DNA of 64,000 nucleotides from Siphonodentalium dalli (taxonomy: Eukaryota > Mollusca > Scaphopoda > Gadilida > Siphonodentaliidae). Both the position numbers and the translations under genes were made by a program. The notes beneath the pieces were generated by a model. That model ran no database searches, was not told the DNA's origin, and was given only the letters and a program-made list of their open reading frames with translations. Shown one piece after another: positions 58,201 through 63,206 of the stretch (position 1 is its first letter; each line of letters begins with the position of its first letter). The stretch lies in NCBI GenBank assembly GCA_032622095.1, contig CP136065.1, positions 216,856,151 through 216,920,150 on the forward strand. Reading direction: 5' to 3'.

Positions 58201-61200
58201 AAAAAGCAAAGAGGACAGAAACAAAGAGAAAATAATTAACAGTGGCAAAGATTCACCTCAGCGGAAAAGCAGACGGCAGATTTTGGGATCAACTCAGGAG
58301 GCTGACCGTTCTAGAGGATCTACAGATGGTGACGATCGTGCACGATTGCCTGTGAAGAGGAAGCTAGATGATTCCACTGATAAGCAAATGAATAAAGATA
58401 GAAGGAGCAGTTCTGTTACATCTAAAAACGATAAAACGAACAGCCCTGTTACATCTAATGAAGATAGAAGGAGTAGTCCTGTTGCATCTAAAAACGTTAG
58501 AAGGAGCATCCCTGTTACATCTAAAAATGATAAAACGAACAGCCCCATTACATCTAATGAAGATAGAAGGAGCAGTCATGTTACATTTAAAGAAGATAAA
58601 AGGAGCAGCCCTGTTTTATCTAAAAATGATAGAAGGAGGAGTCGTGAGACATCTAAAGATGATGATGAATCGGAAATTGTTCACCGGTTGTCTCTGCTGA
58701 ATAATGAATCATGCAAAATCAAGGTCAGCAGACTCGGCTATTGTGGGTGTTTTCAGGCCCAATGCCAAATTTCCTTCATATTCCCATTCAGCGTCCAGTG
58801 TTCCCTTTTGAATATTCAAGATATTTCTTTCGACATGTTTTAAATTTAAATATAGTCCCAGTGTCACTCTGACTAGTTAATTGACCAAAAATTTATACCA
58901 AAAAATCTACTGAATTTGAGTTCATCATTATGATCTTAACAATATAAATTCAAATGACCATATTTAGATTTGTTTTACTTTCATTGGTATTCTGGTATTA
59001 ATTTTTCCAATTGAACAGAATGAAATTAGACTGACACCATTCCTAATTAGACTGACACCATTCCTAATTAGAACAATCCATAGACTGATATATAGAGGAT
59101 CTACAACTCGTCCCCAGTTTATAGCGGAATTTACAAAACGAGTTCAGTAAATTAGGTCTGGTCCGAGCCTTTCGCGAGGTCAATACCTAATTTACTGGAC
59201 ATGTTTTGTAAAATTCCACTATAAACTGGGGACGAGTCATAGATTCTATTTATTATATGATCCAAGACCTTGATAAAACATACTTAACTAAAAAAATGGG
59301 ATGTGAAACTAACATTGGCTTCCATGTGAAGGCATGCGATGACGTTTCACGTAACTGCCATGTTTGCCCGCGTAAAGAAATAGTCCTAAATAAATAAAGA
59401 CTCTTGGACGTACTTAATGGCGTAAATTTAATGAAGTAACTTTTCAAACTCTTATTTCATTAGAGTCTGTTGTAAAAATATTGGAAGGCATAGTATTTTG
59501 AGACATAGCATACGGAATACTTTAAAACGGACGACAAACTGGAAGTCATCTGGCACTATTTACTGTTATGCAACGATCATTTCATATCACAATTTATAGA
59601 ATGGGTTTATTAAATGGAATAAGGGTAAGATCGTGTAATAAATTTATATTATGGAATTTTTCTTCTCACATTGAGCATATATCCATGTGCATTTTCTAGT
59701 ATTTTTGCCCCTTTGTAATTACAAATAATTACGTAACAAACAGTGCTCTGGCTTGATTCCATGACGAGGTAAACTCCTTGGGAATTAGTATTTAGCCAAT
59801 GAGGAAAGGTTTTTTTCTTTGGTGCCATTCTCTGAATAACAAAATGTTATATGTATTACTTACTTAAATACATCTATTTTCAGAAACGCTCATCAAAAAG
59901 AAGATTCTCGCTATCGAAGAAAGGTGTGTTTATAATTATTCCTATCCAGCAGAAAGCAATGTTTATAATTATTTCTATCCAGCTAGTGAACAATATCAAT
60001 GCCTATATTTCGATTAATTTTCAGACTGACACAATTATTGTAGTTTTAGGAATTACTATGAAACCCGGAACACCAGCATCCATTTGTATCAATGTGTTTC
60101 CAAATCATTGTTTTAATTATATCCAGTGTTACGCTGCCGTGAGCCACTTTCGGAAATTGCGATAGAAAAACAAAAGTGGCTCAACAAAATGTGCTAGTGG
60201 CTAAAGAAAGTGTCTCAAAGAAATTGGGTGTGTGGCCCTTAATGTCTGTTGGACATATTATGTTTAACAATTAGGTAACATTATCTGGTCACGAGACAGT
60301 CTGATTGAAAGTAAACGCTGATTAATTCTCGGCTTATGCCACACCGATTGATTGGAATGTTATCGCGTACAATGAATGGGTTTCCTATTTCTACTTGATA
60401 AGAACAAACATTCATTGTATTGCTTTCGCATCACCAAACTTTAGTCAAACAATGGCCTTGTATTTCTCATCAACAGTAACATCTACTTGCAATACACGTT
60501 AGTACACTGTGTTTTGATAGCGCATTTTACATAAGTACAAGTGACCATAGCTCGAACATTCAAATCCTAAACATGAATCGTAAACGGAAGTTAGATTTTG
60601 GAGAGAGTGCGGAAGAACCTTCATTGAAATTCGTTAATCTTCGTGGCTCCAAAAAATATGGGTTGAAAAAATGTGGCTCAATTAAATGAAAAGTGGCTCA
60701 AAATAATTCACCAGTGGCTAAAGTGGTGGCTCAAGAAAATGTTGGGCCAGTGTGAACACTGATTATATCACTGAATAAACAGTGCCAACAACAAATTGAA
60801 TGATTTCAATGCATTTATACAGTGGAATTTGTCTTAATTGTTGAATATAATGAGTAATAACATGGGTTATAGAAGATCACTGAAGACGAAACATTGGTGA
60901 TCATAATGGTGCAACCATGCCAGTCACTTGCCAATAAAACAGCTATGCATTATCATATTATGAGCTTCCATGTTAGTTGGGCCAAAAGAGTTCCTGTTGA
61001 CTCAGCCAGCTGCTCATTAGGTTGGCATAAAGCCAGGGTTCGCGCTGCCACTTGCCAAATTTGCCAATGGCAAAAATAATTCACATTTAGCAAAAAATAT
61101 TTTCATTTGGCAAAAGTTTTGGCAAGTCACTTTTTAATTCCTCAGAAAGTTGAAAAATATCGGTCAATCAATACCATTCATTTTAGGAAAATATTACAAT

Positions 61201-62831
61201 ATAACTATATTAGTGGTGTTTATATGGTTTGAATGGTTTCGGAAATATTATCACCTCCCTTAAGATGCAGTTAATCTGGTAACATTATTATCGATGGGTG
61301 GAGTGATTAAAAATATTTAGTGTGATGGTGGTGTTTACATAGCTAATTCTCTTATGATGTTCCCTTCTGGTCATTTTATTGTTCGGTGATTGGTTTATTG
61401 TTGTATGATAAACCACAATAGATATACCAGTATAATTATTAACTAACTGCTTTCCTATTGATATGAAACGTCATTCAAACCGCGAGTGTCGAAACATAAA
61501 ATTCAATCAAGGTTGCAGAAAATGATACTATCAGGGTTTACCTCCCTTGATGACTCGGTAAGACTGCTGCTACCGGCGACATTTCACCAACATTTGGTGG
61601 ACTTCCGCGATATTAAAATATAATACTAAGCGAACAGAGCAACATGCTGCCCTTGTTAAGCACATAAAATATCCAAAACAATTGTATAAATTTTGGACCT
61701 TATATTTGAAAAGTCCCACTAAAACCGAAGAACTGTATTTCGAATGGTGTGATTCTGTTCTCCGATTATTTTATCAACACAAAAGTATAAACGCATGTGT
61801 ACTAGTATGACATTGTCACAACTCGAACAGCAAGTCAAACACAAGTTCTAATTTGCTGCAATTTTGACGAGTAGCTTGCGAAAATCATCAACAAAAACTA
61901 CCGCTCTGATTTTCCATTCTGTCATTATGTTTTAGTGTGGGAATTGTTCTCAAAGCCATAGCAAATTTGACTTTGGAGCGATCGGGTTTTGCCATTTTTG
62001 CTGGAGAATCCCATGCTAAATATAGAAACACGGACTAGTACCCAGCCGGTTATAGATTCAGAAAGGAAGCATGACTGGTGCGCCCTGGTAGAGATTGATA
62101 AAATACTGTTAACCATTTCATCTAGGGACCAGCCTAGAGGGCGACTTGGGAGAAATCTTCTCCCGAAAATGTGCTACTTCTCCCTTTTGTATAAGGGAGA
62201 AGTGACTTCTCTCTCATTTACCAGTAGACACATATCCCAATGGCAAATTTAAAGTATTATATTTATTGATTATATTGTTGTTCTTACAATAATGGTTTTA
62301 TAAATGGCCTCTAGATCTTGTGTTGCATAATAATTATTGGATCATAGAAGTGTGGTGTTTGGGAATAATTGAATTTCAGCCATTGTTACTTCTCCCTGAT
62401 AACAGTTCACCTCTCCCTAATAACCAAACAGGGAGAAGTGACTTCTCCCAATTTGAAACCTCTAGGCTGGTCCCTGATTTCATGATGGGAGCCACGCTGG
62501 TGCAGCCTTAACGATCATGTGCCAGTGCATTCTCTTATATCTTCGAGACTCCCATGGTTTTCGCAAAATTTATGGAAGTTCCAGTCCTGGAAGGGTTAAA
62601 TCCTTATAGCCAAACCCAAGCCTTGAAATAGTGTGTCTGTCATTTGCAGAATGAGGTCCTCCTCTGGGGACCTCATTCTGCAAATGACAGACACCCTATT
62701 TCAAGGCTTGGCCAAACCAAACTCAAAACTAACAGAATCTCGTTTGCTTTCAGACAAATTTGAGAAGAAAAAGAAACCCATGCAGATTCTTGCAGACTTC
62801 AGCGATGATGAACATTCAAATACAGGCTCAG
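34108..62831 (+). CDS. TERF2IP: Telomere protein RAP1 (TERF2-interacting protein), 3' partial
   Basis: RAP1 is the shelterin subunit recruited to telomeres through TRF2. Twelve coding exons here encode at least 879 residues in one continuous phase. Residues 1-85 form a BRCT domain: HSTSLFIDKSRN and FFMRPC correspond to the vertebrate RAP1 N-terminus, then GGGR (36-39), and LLSDYIHACV (64-73) fits the last BRCT helix. Residues 114-170 are the RAP1 Myb domain: REYTLEDDMEMIDYIL, GKALWKEM (140-147, W144) and the third helix SESMRSRYLKTIL. Exons 7-12 encode a long Ser/Lys-rich, probably disordered linker with several internal repeats. The C-terminal RCT domain that binds TRF2 should lie beyond 64000. 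The linker is far longer than in human (399 residues in total). ATG 34108 is the first in-frame ATG near the BRCT start. The gene is + strand with transposon-filled introns. Confidence 0.9.
34905..35865 (-). mobile_element. 5'-truncated Jockey/CR1-type LINE in TERF2IP intron 1
   Basis: Reads on the - strand, antisense to TERF2IP. Begins abruptly inside the reverse transcriptase near 35865 and ends just after the ORF stop near 34908. No poly(A) or target duplication is recognised. Confidence 0.85.
34908..35857 (-). pseudogene. LINE reverse-transcriptase C-terminal remnant
   Basis: On the - strand: SGVPQGSVLGP (the block before the catalytic loop), FADDTKI (catalytic FADD near 35740), then SEKDLGVTIDEKLKFDIHIN and the C-terminal block LEYCNTVWHPHH, VQRRATKMVP and FFTQRVV-like text (YYFTQRVVIPWNNLP). 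Frameshifts near 35370 and 35090 break it into three pieces. It differs in sequence from the LINE at 5540-8365, so two families are present. Confidence 0.88.
35866..36500. other. TERF2IP intron 1, unassigned part
   Basis: Contains an imperfect inverted pair GAGGTGGG / CCCACCTC at 35880-35950. The phrase GTGGCTAGTCTGAAAAGCGA at 36310-36329 recurs inside the mosaic at 37841-37860. Otherwise nothing recognised. Confidence 0.4.
36505..37640 (+). repeat. Family-G pearl-like element with G-rich array
   Basis: Hairpin GTCGAGTTTTTTTCCAAAAC...TCGAC, a (GGGC)n-type array at 36550-36585, then six monomers of about 155 bp with CGATAACTTCAACAAACGTT, GTCTCCCAAGAAT, GACGAGTTCGAAAACCGGCC and GAGTTATGGCCC. 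It ends with stem GCATC-TCT-GATGC and CACCTCTTGTTT. Confidence 0.68.
37666..38135. mobile_element. P3 piggyBac-like MITE, rearranged mosaic
   Basis: TTAA on both sides (37662-37665 and 38136-38139), ends CCCTTTCAGTGCCAAG / CTTGTCACTGAAAGCG. The simple version is at 42475-42637. This copy also holds a repeated hairpin (GATGGAAAGAGCTCTTAGAG), a piece matching 36310-36345, and an H1 fragment resembling 38602-38655. It ends 93 bp before TERF2IP exon 2. Confidence 0.75.
38229..38275 (+). CDS. TERF2IP: TERF2IP coding exon 2
   Basis: 47 bp between TTTCTTAG and GTAAGT; enters in phase 0 and leaves in phase 2. Encodes NGGGRINGKIIPGCI; the Gly triplet matches the conserved BRCT turn of RAP1 proteins. 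Confidence 0.85.
38572..39410. mobile_element. H1 element with two hairpins, interrupted by a MITE
   Basis: Ends AAGCCTGAGTTTAGTGTGCC and its complement near 39390-39409. Inside are two hairpins of the GCAGAATGAGGTCCC type as in the copy at 28681, and a separate palindrome at 39190-39262 (GATTGAAGTTCCCAAATGG type). The first hairpin is split by the insert at 38657-38995. Confidence 0.65.
38657..38995. mobile_element. MITE inserted inside an H1 hairpin
   Basis: Ends CAGTCCTTCCCA and TGGGAAGGACTG, flanked by the direct repeat GGGCTA (38651-38656 and 38996-39001). It contains inverted CTCCCGT / ACGGGTG motifs. 339 bp, no ORF. Confidence 0.75.
39709..40108. mobile_element. P4 piggyBac-like element
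   Basis: Ends CCCTTTCTATACTAAATGG and TTTAGTATAGAAGGGG, with TTAA on the right (40109-40112) and a mutated TTAG on the left. Homologous to 45372-46190 but without the hAT insertion, so it shows the empty site. Confidence 0.65.
40299..40689 (+). mobile_element. P1 piggyBac-like MITE
   Basis: TTAA 40295-40298 and 40690-40693. Full-length copy in the same orientation as 20407. It ends 57 bp before TERF2IP exon 3. Confidence 0.88.
40747..40851 (+). CDS. TERF2IP: TERF2IP coding exon 3
   Basis: 105 bp, acceptor TTTACTAG, donor GTAAGT, phase 2 on both sides. Encodes LATRADVVSSDDF and the last BRCT helix LLSDYIHACVRENKLLDMD. Because the length is a multiple of three, its omission would keep the frame. 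Confidence 0.9.
40947..41327 (-). mobile_element. P1 piggyBac-like MITE, inverted relative to 40299
   Basis: TTAA 40943-40946 and 41328-41331. Begins with the AAACCGGCCAAATAAAG end that closes 40299-40689. It starts 95 bp after exon 3. Confidence 0.88.
41393..42312 (+). repeat. Family-F pearl-like element
   Basis: Hairpin TTCAACTTTACTTTGTAAAG...TTTGAGCT, a CCGTCTGTGC start, then diverged monomers with AAAACATGGCCGCCA and CTCTAGATGGGAGC. The 3' end is AGCTACAATGTCATTGACAC with TTTAATT. It finishes 13 bp before TERF2IP exon 4. Confidence 0.65.
42326..42409 (+). CDS. TERF2IP: TERF2IP coding exon 4
   Basis: Acceptor TTCCCAG, donor GTAAGT. Encodes KNSLASLDIEDDMSPATVII, the acidic linker between BRCT and Myb. 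Enters and leaves in phase 2. Confidence 0.85.
42475..42637. mobile_element. P3 piggyBac-like MITE, simple palindrome
   Basis: TTAA 42471-42474 and 42638-42641. Ends CCCTTTCAATGCCAAGTCCG and the complement; the whole element folds on itself. It starts 65 bp after exon 4. Confidence 0.85.
42747..43672 (+). repeat. Family-F-like pearl element
   Basis: Begins near TATACCTCATGACTTGAAG...GGGTGTATA, then monomers with GAAAAACATGG, CAGCAGCCATCTT, TTTTACTCTTTG and CTAGATGGGAGCCAT. Ends AGCTACAGTGTCATTGACAC plus TTTCATT. Confidence 0.6.
44010..44132 (+). repeat. Partial tandem copy of the TERF2IP Myb exon 5
   Basis: A 123-bp unit repeated directly at 44133-44240, covering 41-43 bp of intron, the AG acceptor and the first 20 or so codons of exon 5. 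The copy would encode SREYTLEDDMTMLDYILMYR, then run into GGGGGTGGG and a stop TAG. It lacks the rest of the exon and a donor. Confidence 0.85.
44176..44290 (+). CDS. TERF2IP: TERF2IP coding exon 5 (Myb helices 1-2)
   Basis: Acceptor TTTCAG, donor GTAACT, leaves in phase 0. Encodes RREYTLEDDMEMIDYILTYR and ATGKALWKEMVIRM. The spaced acidic, aromatic and Trp residues match helices 1 and 2 of the RAP1 Myb fold. Confidence 0.93.
44640..44755 (+). repeat. Paralogue of the flank of the 13465 hAT, empty site
   Basis: Shares about 110 bp with 13345-13460 (GCACATGAGTGTATTT, TTGTTGCATATATTCTGTTG and AGGAGATGGTCC). It then runs directly from AGATTTAG into TACCCCTCC, which matches the right flank of the hAT (TACCCCTTT at 17261). 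Confidence 0.7.
44760..44955. mobile_element. P2 piggyBac-like MITE, left end lost
   Basis: Internal hairpins of the GAGAATGCACTGG / CCAACGTATTCTC type and a right end CAGTCATGGAAGGG followed by TTAA. The left CCCTTT end is absent. Confidence 0.65.
44997..45367 (-). mobile_element. P1 piggyBac-like MITE
   Basis: TTAA 44993-44996 and 45368-45371. Orientation as at 40947. Its right TTAA is also the left TTAA of the P4 element that starts at 45372. Confidence 0.87.
45372..46190. mobile_element. P4 piggyBac-like element with hAT insert
   Basis: Ends CCCTTTCTATACTAAATTG and GAGTATAGAAAGGG, TTAA on both sides (45368-45371 and 46191-46194). Split by the hAT at 45615-46171. Confidence 0.75.
45615..46171. 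mobile_element. hAT MITE (CAGGGTTCGCGCTG ends)
   Basis: Inverted ends CAGGGTTCGCGCTG and CAGCACGGACCCTG, exact 8-bp duplication GTATTGAG (45607-45614 and 46172-46179). Subterminal TTTGGCAAAA repeats. A second copy begins at 61034. Confidence 0.92.
46543..46666 (+). CDS. TERF2IP: TERF2IP coding exon 6 (Myb helix 3)
   Basis: Acceptor CTATTTTAG, donor GTTTGT, leaves in phase 1. SESMRSRYLKTILPNIRKY is the third Myb helix and its C-terminal tail. Confidence 0.9.
46700..47925. repeat. Minisatellite, roughly 33-36 bp unit, over 30 copies
   Basis: Unit close to TTTACCGCTTAGTAATTCC + ACAGTAATATGATAATG, with a frequent three-base deletion (GATG for GATAATG) and variants CTAGGT/CAAGGT. It fills most of the first half of TERF2IP intron 6. 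Two units reappear at 48388-48470, beyond two inserted elements. Confidence 0.92.
47965..48164. mobile_element. TTAA-flanked MITE inside the minisatellite
   Basis: Ends TAATGTACTTCACTG and CAGTGAAGTACATTA, inner GTGATTGTCCCAACTCCAAA / TTCAAGTTGGGACCTTCAC. TTAA at 47961-47964 and 48165-48168. Confidence 0.75.
48169..48385 (+). mobile_element. T1 element, single arm
   Basis: Begins AGGTACTCAATCCGATCAGA after TTAA (48165-48168, shared with the preceding MITE) and ends CTCTAAAATCAAGTGGT, the same inner boundary as the other single-arm copies. Minisatellite resumes straight after. Confidence 0.75.
48725..48906. mobile_element. P2 piggyBac-like MITE, short
   Basis: TTAA 48721-48724 and 48907-48910. 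Starts CCCTTTCGTGACGGGAGC; the right end is eroded to CATGGAAAGG. One internal hairpin around ATTCTCTTATATATG remains. Confidence 0.75.
49126..49241 (+). CDS. TERF2IP: TERF2IP coding exon 7
   Basis: Acceptor TTTACAG, donor GTTAGA, leaves in phase 0. Encodes EAEQLQKNK, three tandem SPVK tetrapeptides (12-bp repeats) and a basic end. SPVK motifs resemble minor-groove DNA-binding or CDK-site motifs of histone H1 type; any function is inference. Confidence 0.82.
49712..49853. repeat. Tandem repeat, about 57-bp unit, three copies
   Basis: Unit contains CATAACGATGTTCAATGTAT, TTGCATGGATAAAACATG and ATTACCGATT. Lies in TERF2IP intron 7. Confidence 0.7.
50015..50213 (+). CDS. TERF2IP: TERF2IP coding exon 8
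   Basis: Acceptor TATCTAG, donor GTATCT, leaves in phase 1. Contains a direct repeat of YVSADD(T/A)LN(R/K)SLR about 22 residues apart, followed by a basic KKSPKDDQK tail. Confidence 0.82.
50556..51491. mobile_element. hAT MITE (CAGTGTTC ends)
   Basis: Ends CAGTGTTCAGGCTGG and CAGTACGAACACTG, exact 8-bp duplication TTGCTTAA (50548-50555 and 51492-51499). Subterminal TTTGGCCAAA repeats. An internal 38-bp unit (AATTAGCTCTATGATGCTCG...) is repeated three times at about 50800-50915. Confidence 0.9.
51891..52053. mobile_element. M1 mariner-like palindromic MITE, short form
   Basis: Left end CAATAATACCCTAATTAATC (one copy slightly eroded), right end ATTAGGGCATTACTG, TA on both sides. It ends 77 bp before TERF2IP exon 9. 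Confidence 0.8.
52131..53119 (+). CDS. TERF2IP: TERF2IP coding exon 9
   Basis: The largest exon (989 bp), acceptor TATTTTCCAG, donor GTGAGA, leaves in phase 0. Encodes about 330 residues rich in Ser, Asn, Thr and Lys with no recognised domain, and two related stretches EVFSSTPNDK and EVLPSTSTY. Probably disordered linker. A long open frame with correct phase at both junctions supports it as real exon. Confidence 0.85.
53424..54599. mobile_element. hAT MITE (TAGGCTTGCCGCG ends) with nested P1
   Basis: Ends TAGGCTTGCCGCGATTTT and AAAATCGCGGCAAGCCTA, exact 8-bp duplication CCTAACAA (53416-53423 and 54600-54607). Subterminal ATTAATCGATT motifs occur at both ends. Confidence 0.93.
53870..54261 (-). 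mobile_element. P1 piggyBac-like MITE, innermost of a triple nest
   Basis: TTAA 53866-53869 and 54262-54265. Full-length with both hairpins intact apart from one base change in the last arm. Confidence 0.88.
54880..55215 (+). repeat. P1 fragment with amplified A-rich spacer
   Basis: One P1 hairpin (CCAATGCATTCTCTTATATA arms) at about 54890-54957 is followed by some seven imperfect repeats of AATTGTTAAAGAATGTAAG-like text, which in intact P1 is present once between the hairpins. Confidence 0.7.
55216..56239. other. TERF2IP intron 9, unassigned part
   Basis: About 1 kb without recognised repeats or exons. Confidence 0.4.
56248..58068. mobile_element. H1 hAT-like element carrying a 1.5-kb palindrome
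   Basis: Ends CAAGCCTGCAAATCGTGTC and GACTATTTGCAGGCTTG, exact 8-bp duplication TTGTTTAT (56240-56247 and 58069-58076). It contains a GCAGAATGAGGTCC hairpin near the left and the large palindrome at 56478-58010. It ends 16 bp before TERF2IP exon 10. Confidence 0.9.
56478..58010. repeat. Large inverted repeat, arms about 750 bp
   Basis: The arms meet near 57244 in an ATATAT-rich centre. Matching segments include TAATGAATG, GACTATGCCAAAATAGTGGT, CACAATTTCTGA / TCAGAAATTGTG and GAATGCGAGAAA / TTTCTCGCATTC. Each arm also carries its own smaller hairpin (GGAGGAATAGTCCACGAG...). No ORF. Confidence 0.9.
58085..58723 (+). CDS. TERF2IP: TERF2IP coding exon 10
   Basis: Acceptor ATAATTACAG, donor GTCAGC, phase 0 on both sides. 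Starts VKENNFEFISSDEDDFDRYL, followed by a basic, Ser-rich region. Codons from 58397 to 58660 form eight tandem 11-residue units near DRRSSPVTSKN. Confidence 0.87.
58397..58660 (+). repeat. TERF2IP: 33-bp coding minisatellite (8 units of 11 residues)
   Basis: Units alternate between DRRSSPVTSKN and DKTNSPVTSNE types, suggesting a 66-bp higher-order duplication on top of the 33-bp unit. No unit carries a stop or frameshift. Confidence 0.9.
59095..59235. mobile_element. Foldback element
   Basis: Arms TCGTCCCCAGTTTATAG...GGAATTTACAAAAC and GTTTTGTAAAATTCC...CTATAAACTGGGGACGA around a centre with TAAATTAGG / CCTAATTTA. Target duplication unclear. Confidence 0.65.
59884..59923 (+). CDS. TERF2IP: TERF2IP coding exon 11
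   Basis: A 40-bp exon between TATTTTCAG and GTGTGT, phase 0 in and 1 out, encoding KRSSKRRFSLSKK, which looks like a basic nuclear localisation signal. Its short length makes it less certain than its neighbours, but phase and splice sites fit. Confidence 0.7.
60124..60761. mobile_element. hAT MITE (CAGTGTTACGCTG ends)
   Basis: Ends CAGTGTTACGCTGCC and CAGTGTGAACACTG, exact 8-bp duplication ATTATATC (60116-60123 and 60762-60769). Repeated AGTGGCTCAA / AGTGGCTAAA motifs lie near both ends. A short ORF from 60573 (MNRKRKLDFGESAEEPSLKF) resembles the start of an hAT-type transposase and may be its remnant. Confidence 0.9.
61034..61530. mobile_element. hAT MITE, second copy of the 45615 family, right end lost
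   Basis: Begins CAGGGTTCGCGCTGCCACTT and follows 45615-46100 with many substitutions until about ATGATACTATC near 61530. The CAGCACGGACCCTG end is missing. Confidence 0.75.
61531..62108. other. TERF2IP intron 11, unassigned part
   Basis: No exon or terminal repeat recognised. Confidence 0.35.
62113..62595. mobile_element. P2 piggyBac-like MITE with hAT insert
   Basis: TTAA 62109-62112 and 62596-62599. The left end is CCATTTCAT, broken ten bases in by the hAT; after it GATGGGAGCCACGCTGG and the ATTCTCTTATAT hairpin arm continue. Right end CAGTCCTGGAAGGG. Confidence 0.72.
62123..62476. mobile_element. hAT MITE (AGGGACCAGCCTAGAGG ends)
   Basis: Ends TAGGGACCAGCCTAGAGG and CCTCTAGGCTGGTCCCTG; flanks ATTTCATC and ATTTCATG match at seven of eight bases. 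Internal GGGAGAAGTGACTTCTC motifs occur on both sides. Confidence 0.82.
62617..62710. mobile_element. H1 hAT-like element, minimal copy
   Basis: 94 bp; ends CAAGCCTTGAAATAGTGTG and its complement, exact 8-bp duplication GCCAAACC (62609-62616 and 62711-62718). It lies 43 bp before TERF2IP exon 12. Confidence 0.9.
62754..62831 (+). CDS. TERF2IP: TERF2IP coding exon 12 (last in the window)
   Basis: Acceptor TGCTTTCAG, donor GTTAGC, phase 1 on both sides. Encodes DKFEKKKKPMQILADFSDDE and HSNTGS. Further exon(s) with the RCT domain are expected to the right. Confidence 0.8.
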
Positions 62832-62958
62832 GTTAGCATTTAGCAATAAAATACAGGCTCAGGTTAGCATTTAGCATTAAAATACAGGCTCAGGTTAGCA
62901 TTTAGCATTCTAATACAGGATCAGGTTAGCATTTACCATTCTAATACAGGATCAAGTG
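62819..62958 (+). repeat. 31-bp tandem repeat spanning the exon 12 donor
   Basis: The unit AATACAGGCTCAGGTTAGCA + TTTAGCATTAA is repeated four times, with a fifth partial copy. Each full unit carries CAG|GTTAGC, so donor GT dinucleotides lie at 62832, 62863, 62894 and 62925. Confidence 0.92.
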
Positions 62959-63202
62959 CTTACTATTAACAATAATAACCACTTGATTTTAGAGTTATCC
63001 ATCTTACACCCGCAATTGTCCGTTTTGATCACGTGGTTCAGCCAACTTGTGGGCTACATCTCTGAAAATTAATAGATTTCAAACATTGATATCTAATCAC
63101 TCTGAGCTTTGATGGGTGGGTTCCTCGACTCAAATCAAATATTTTTTACCCCCAAAGCCAAAGAAATGGTAATATAGGACCCTCTGATCGGATTGAGTAC
63201 CT
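62957..63202 (-). mobile_element. T1 element, single arm
   Basis: From TTACTATTAACAATAATAAC and CCACTTGATTTTAGAG to GGATTGAGTACCT, then TTAA (63203-63206). Matches the right arm of 3060-3526 including part of its loop. Confidence 0.72.
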
Positions 63203-63206
63203 TTAA

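Noticed and set aside
20403-62599. TTAACCC/GGGTTAA text around the telomere-protein gene suggesting telomeric repeats
   Set aside because: The text is TTAA plus CCCTTT ends of piggyBac-like MITEs; there are no tandem TTAGGG or CCCTAA arrays.
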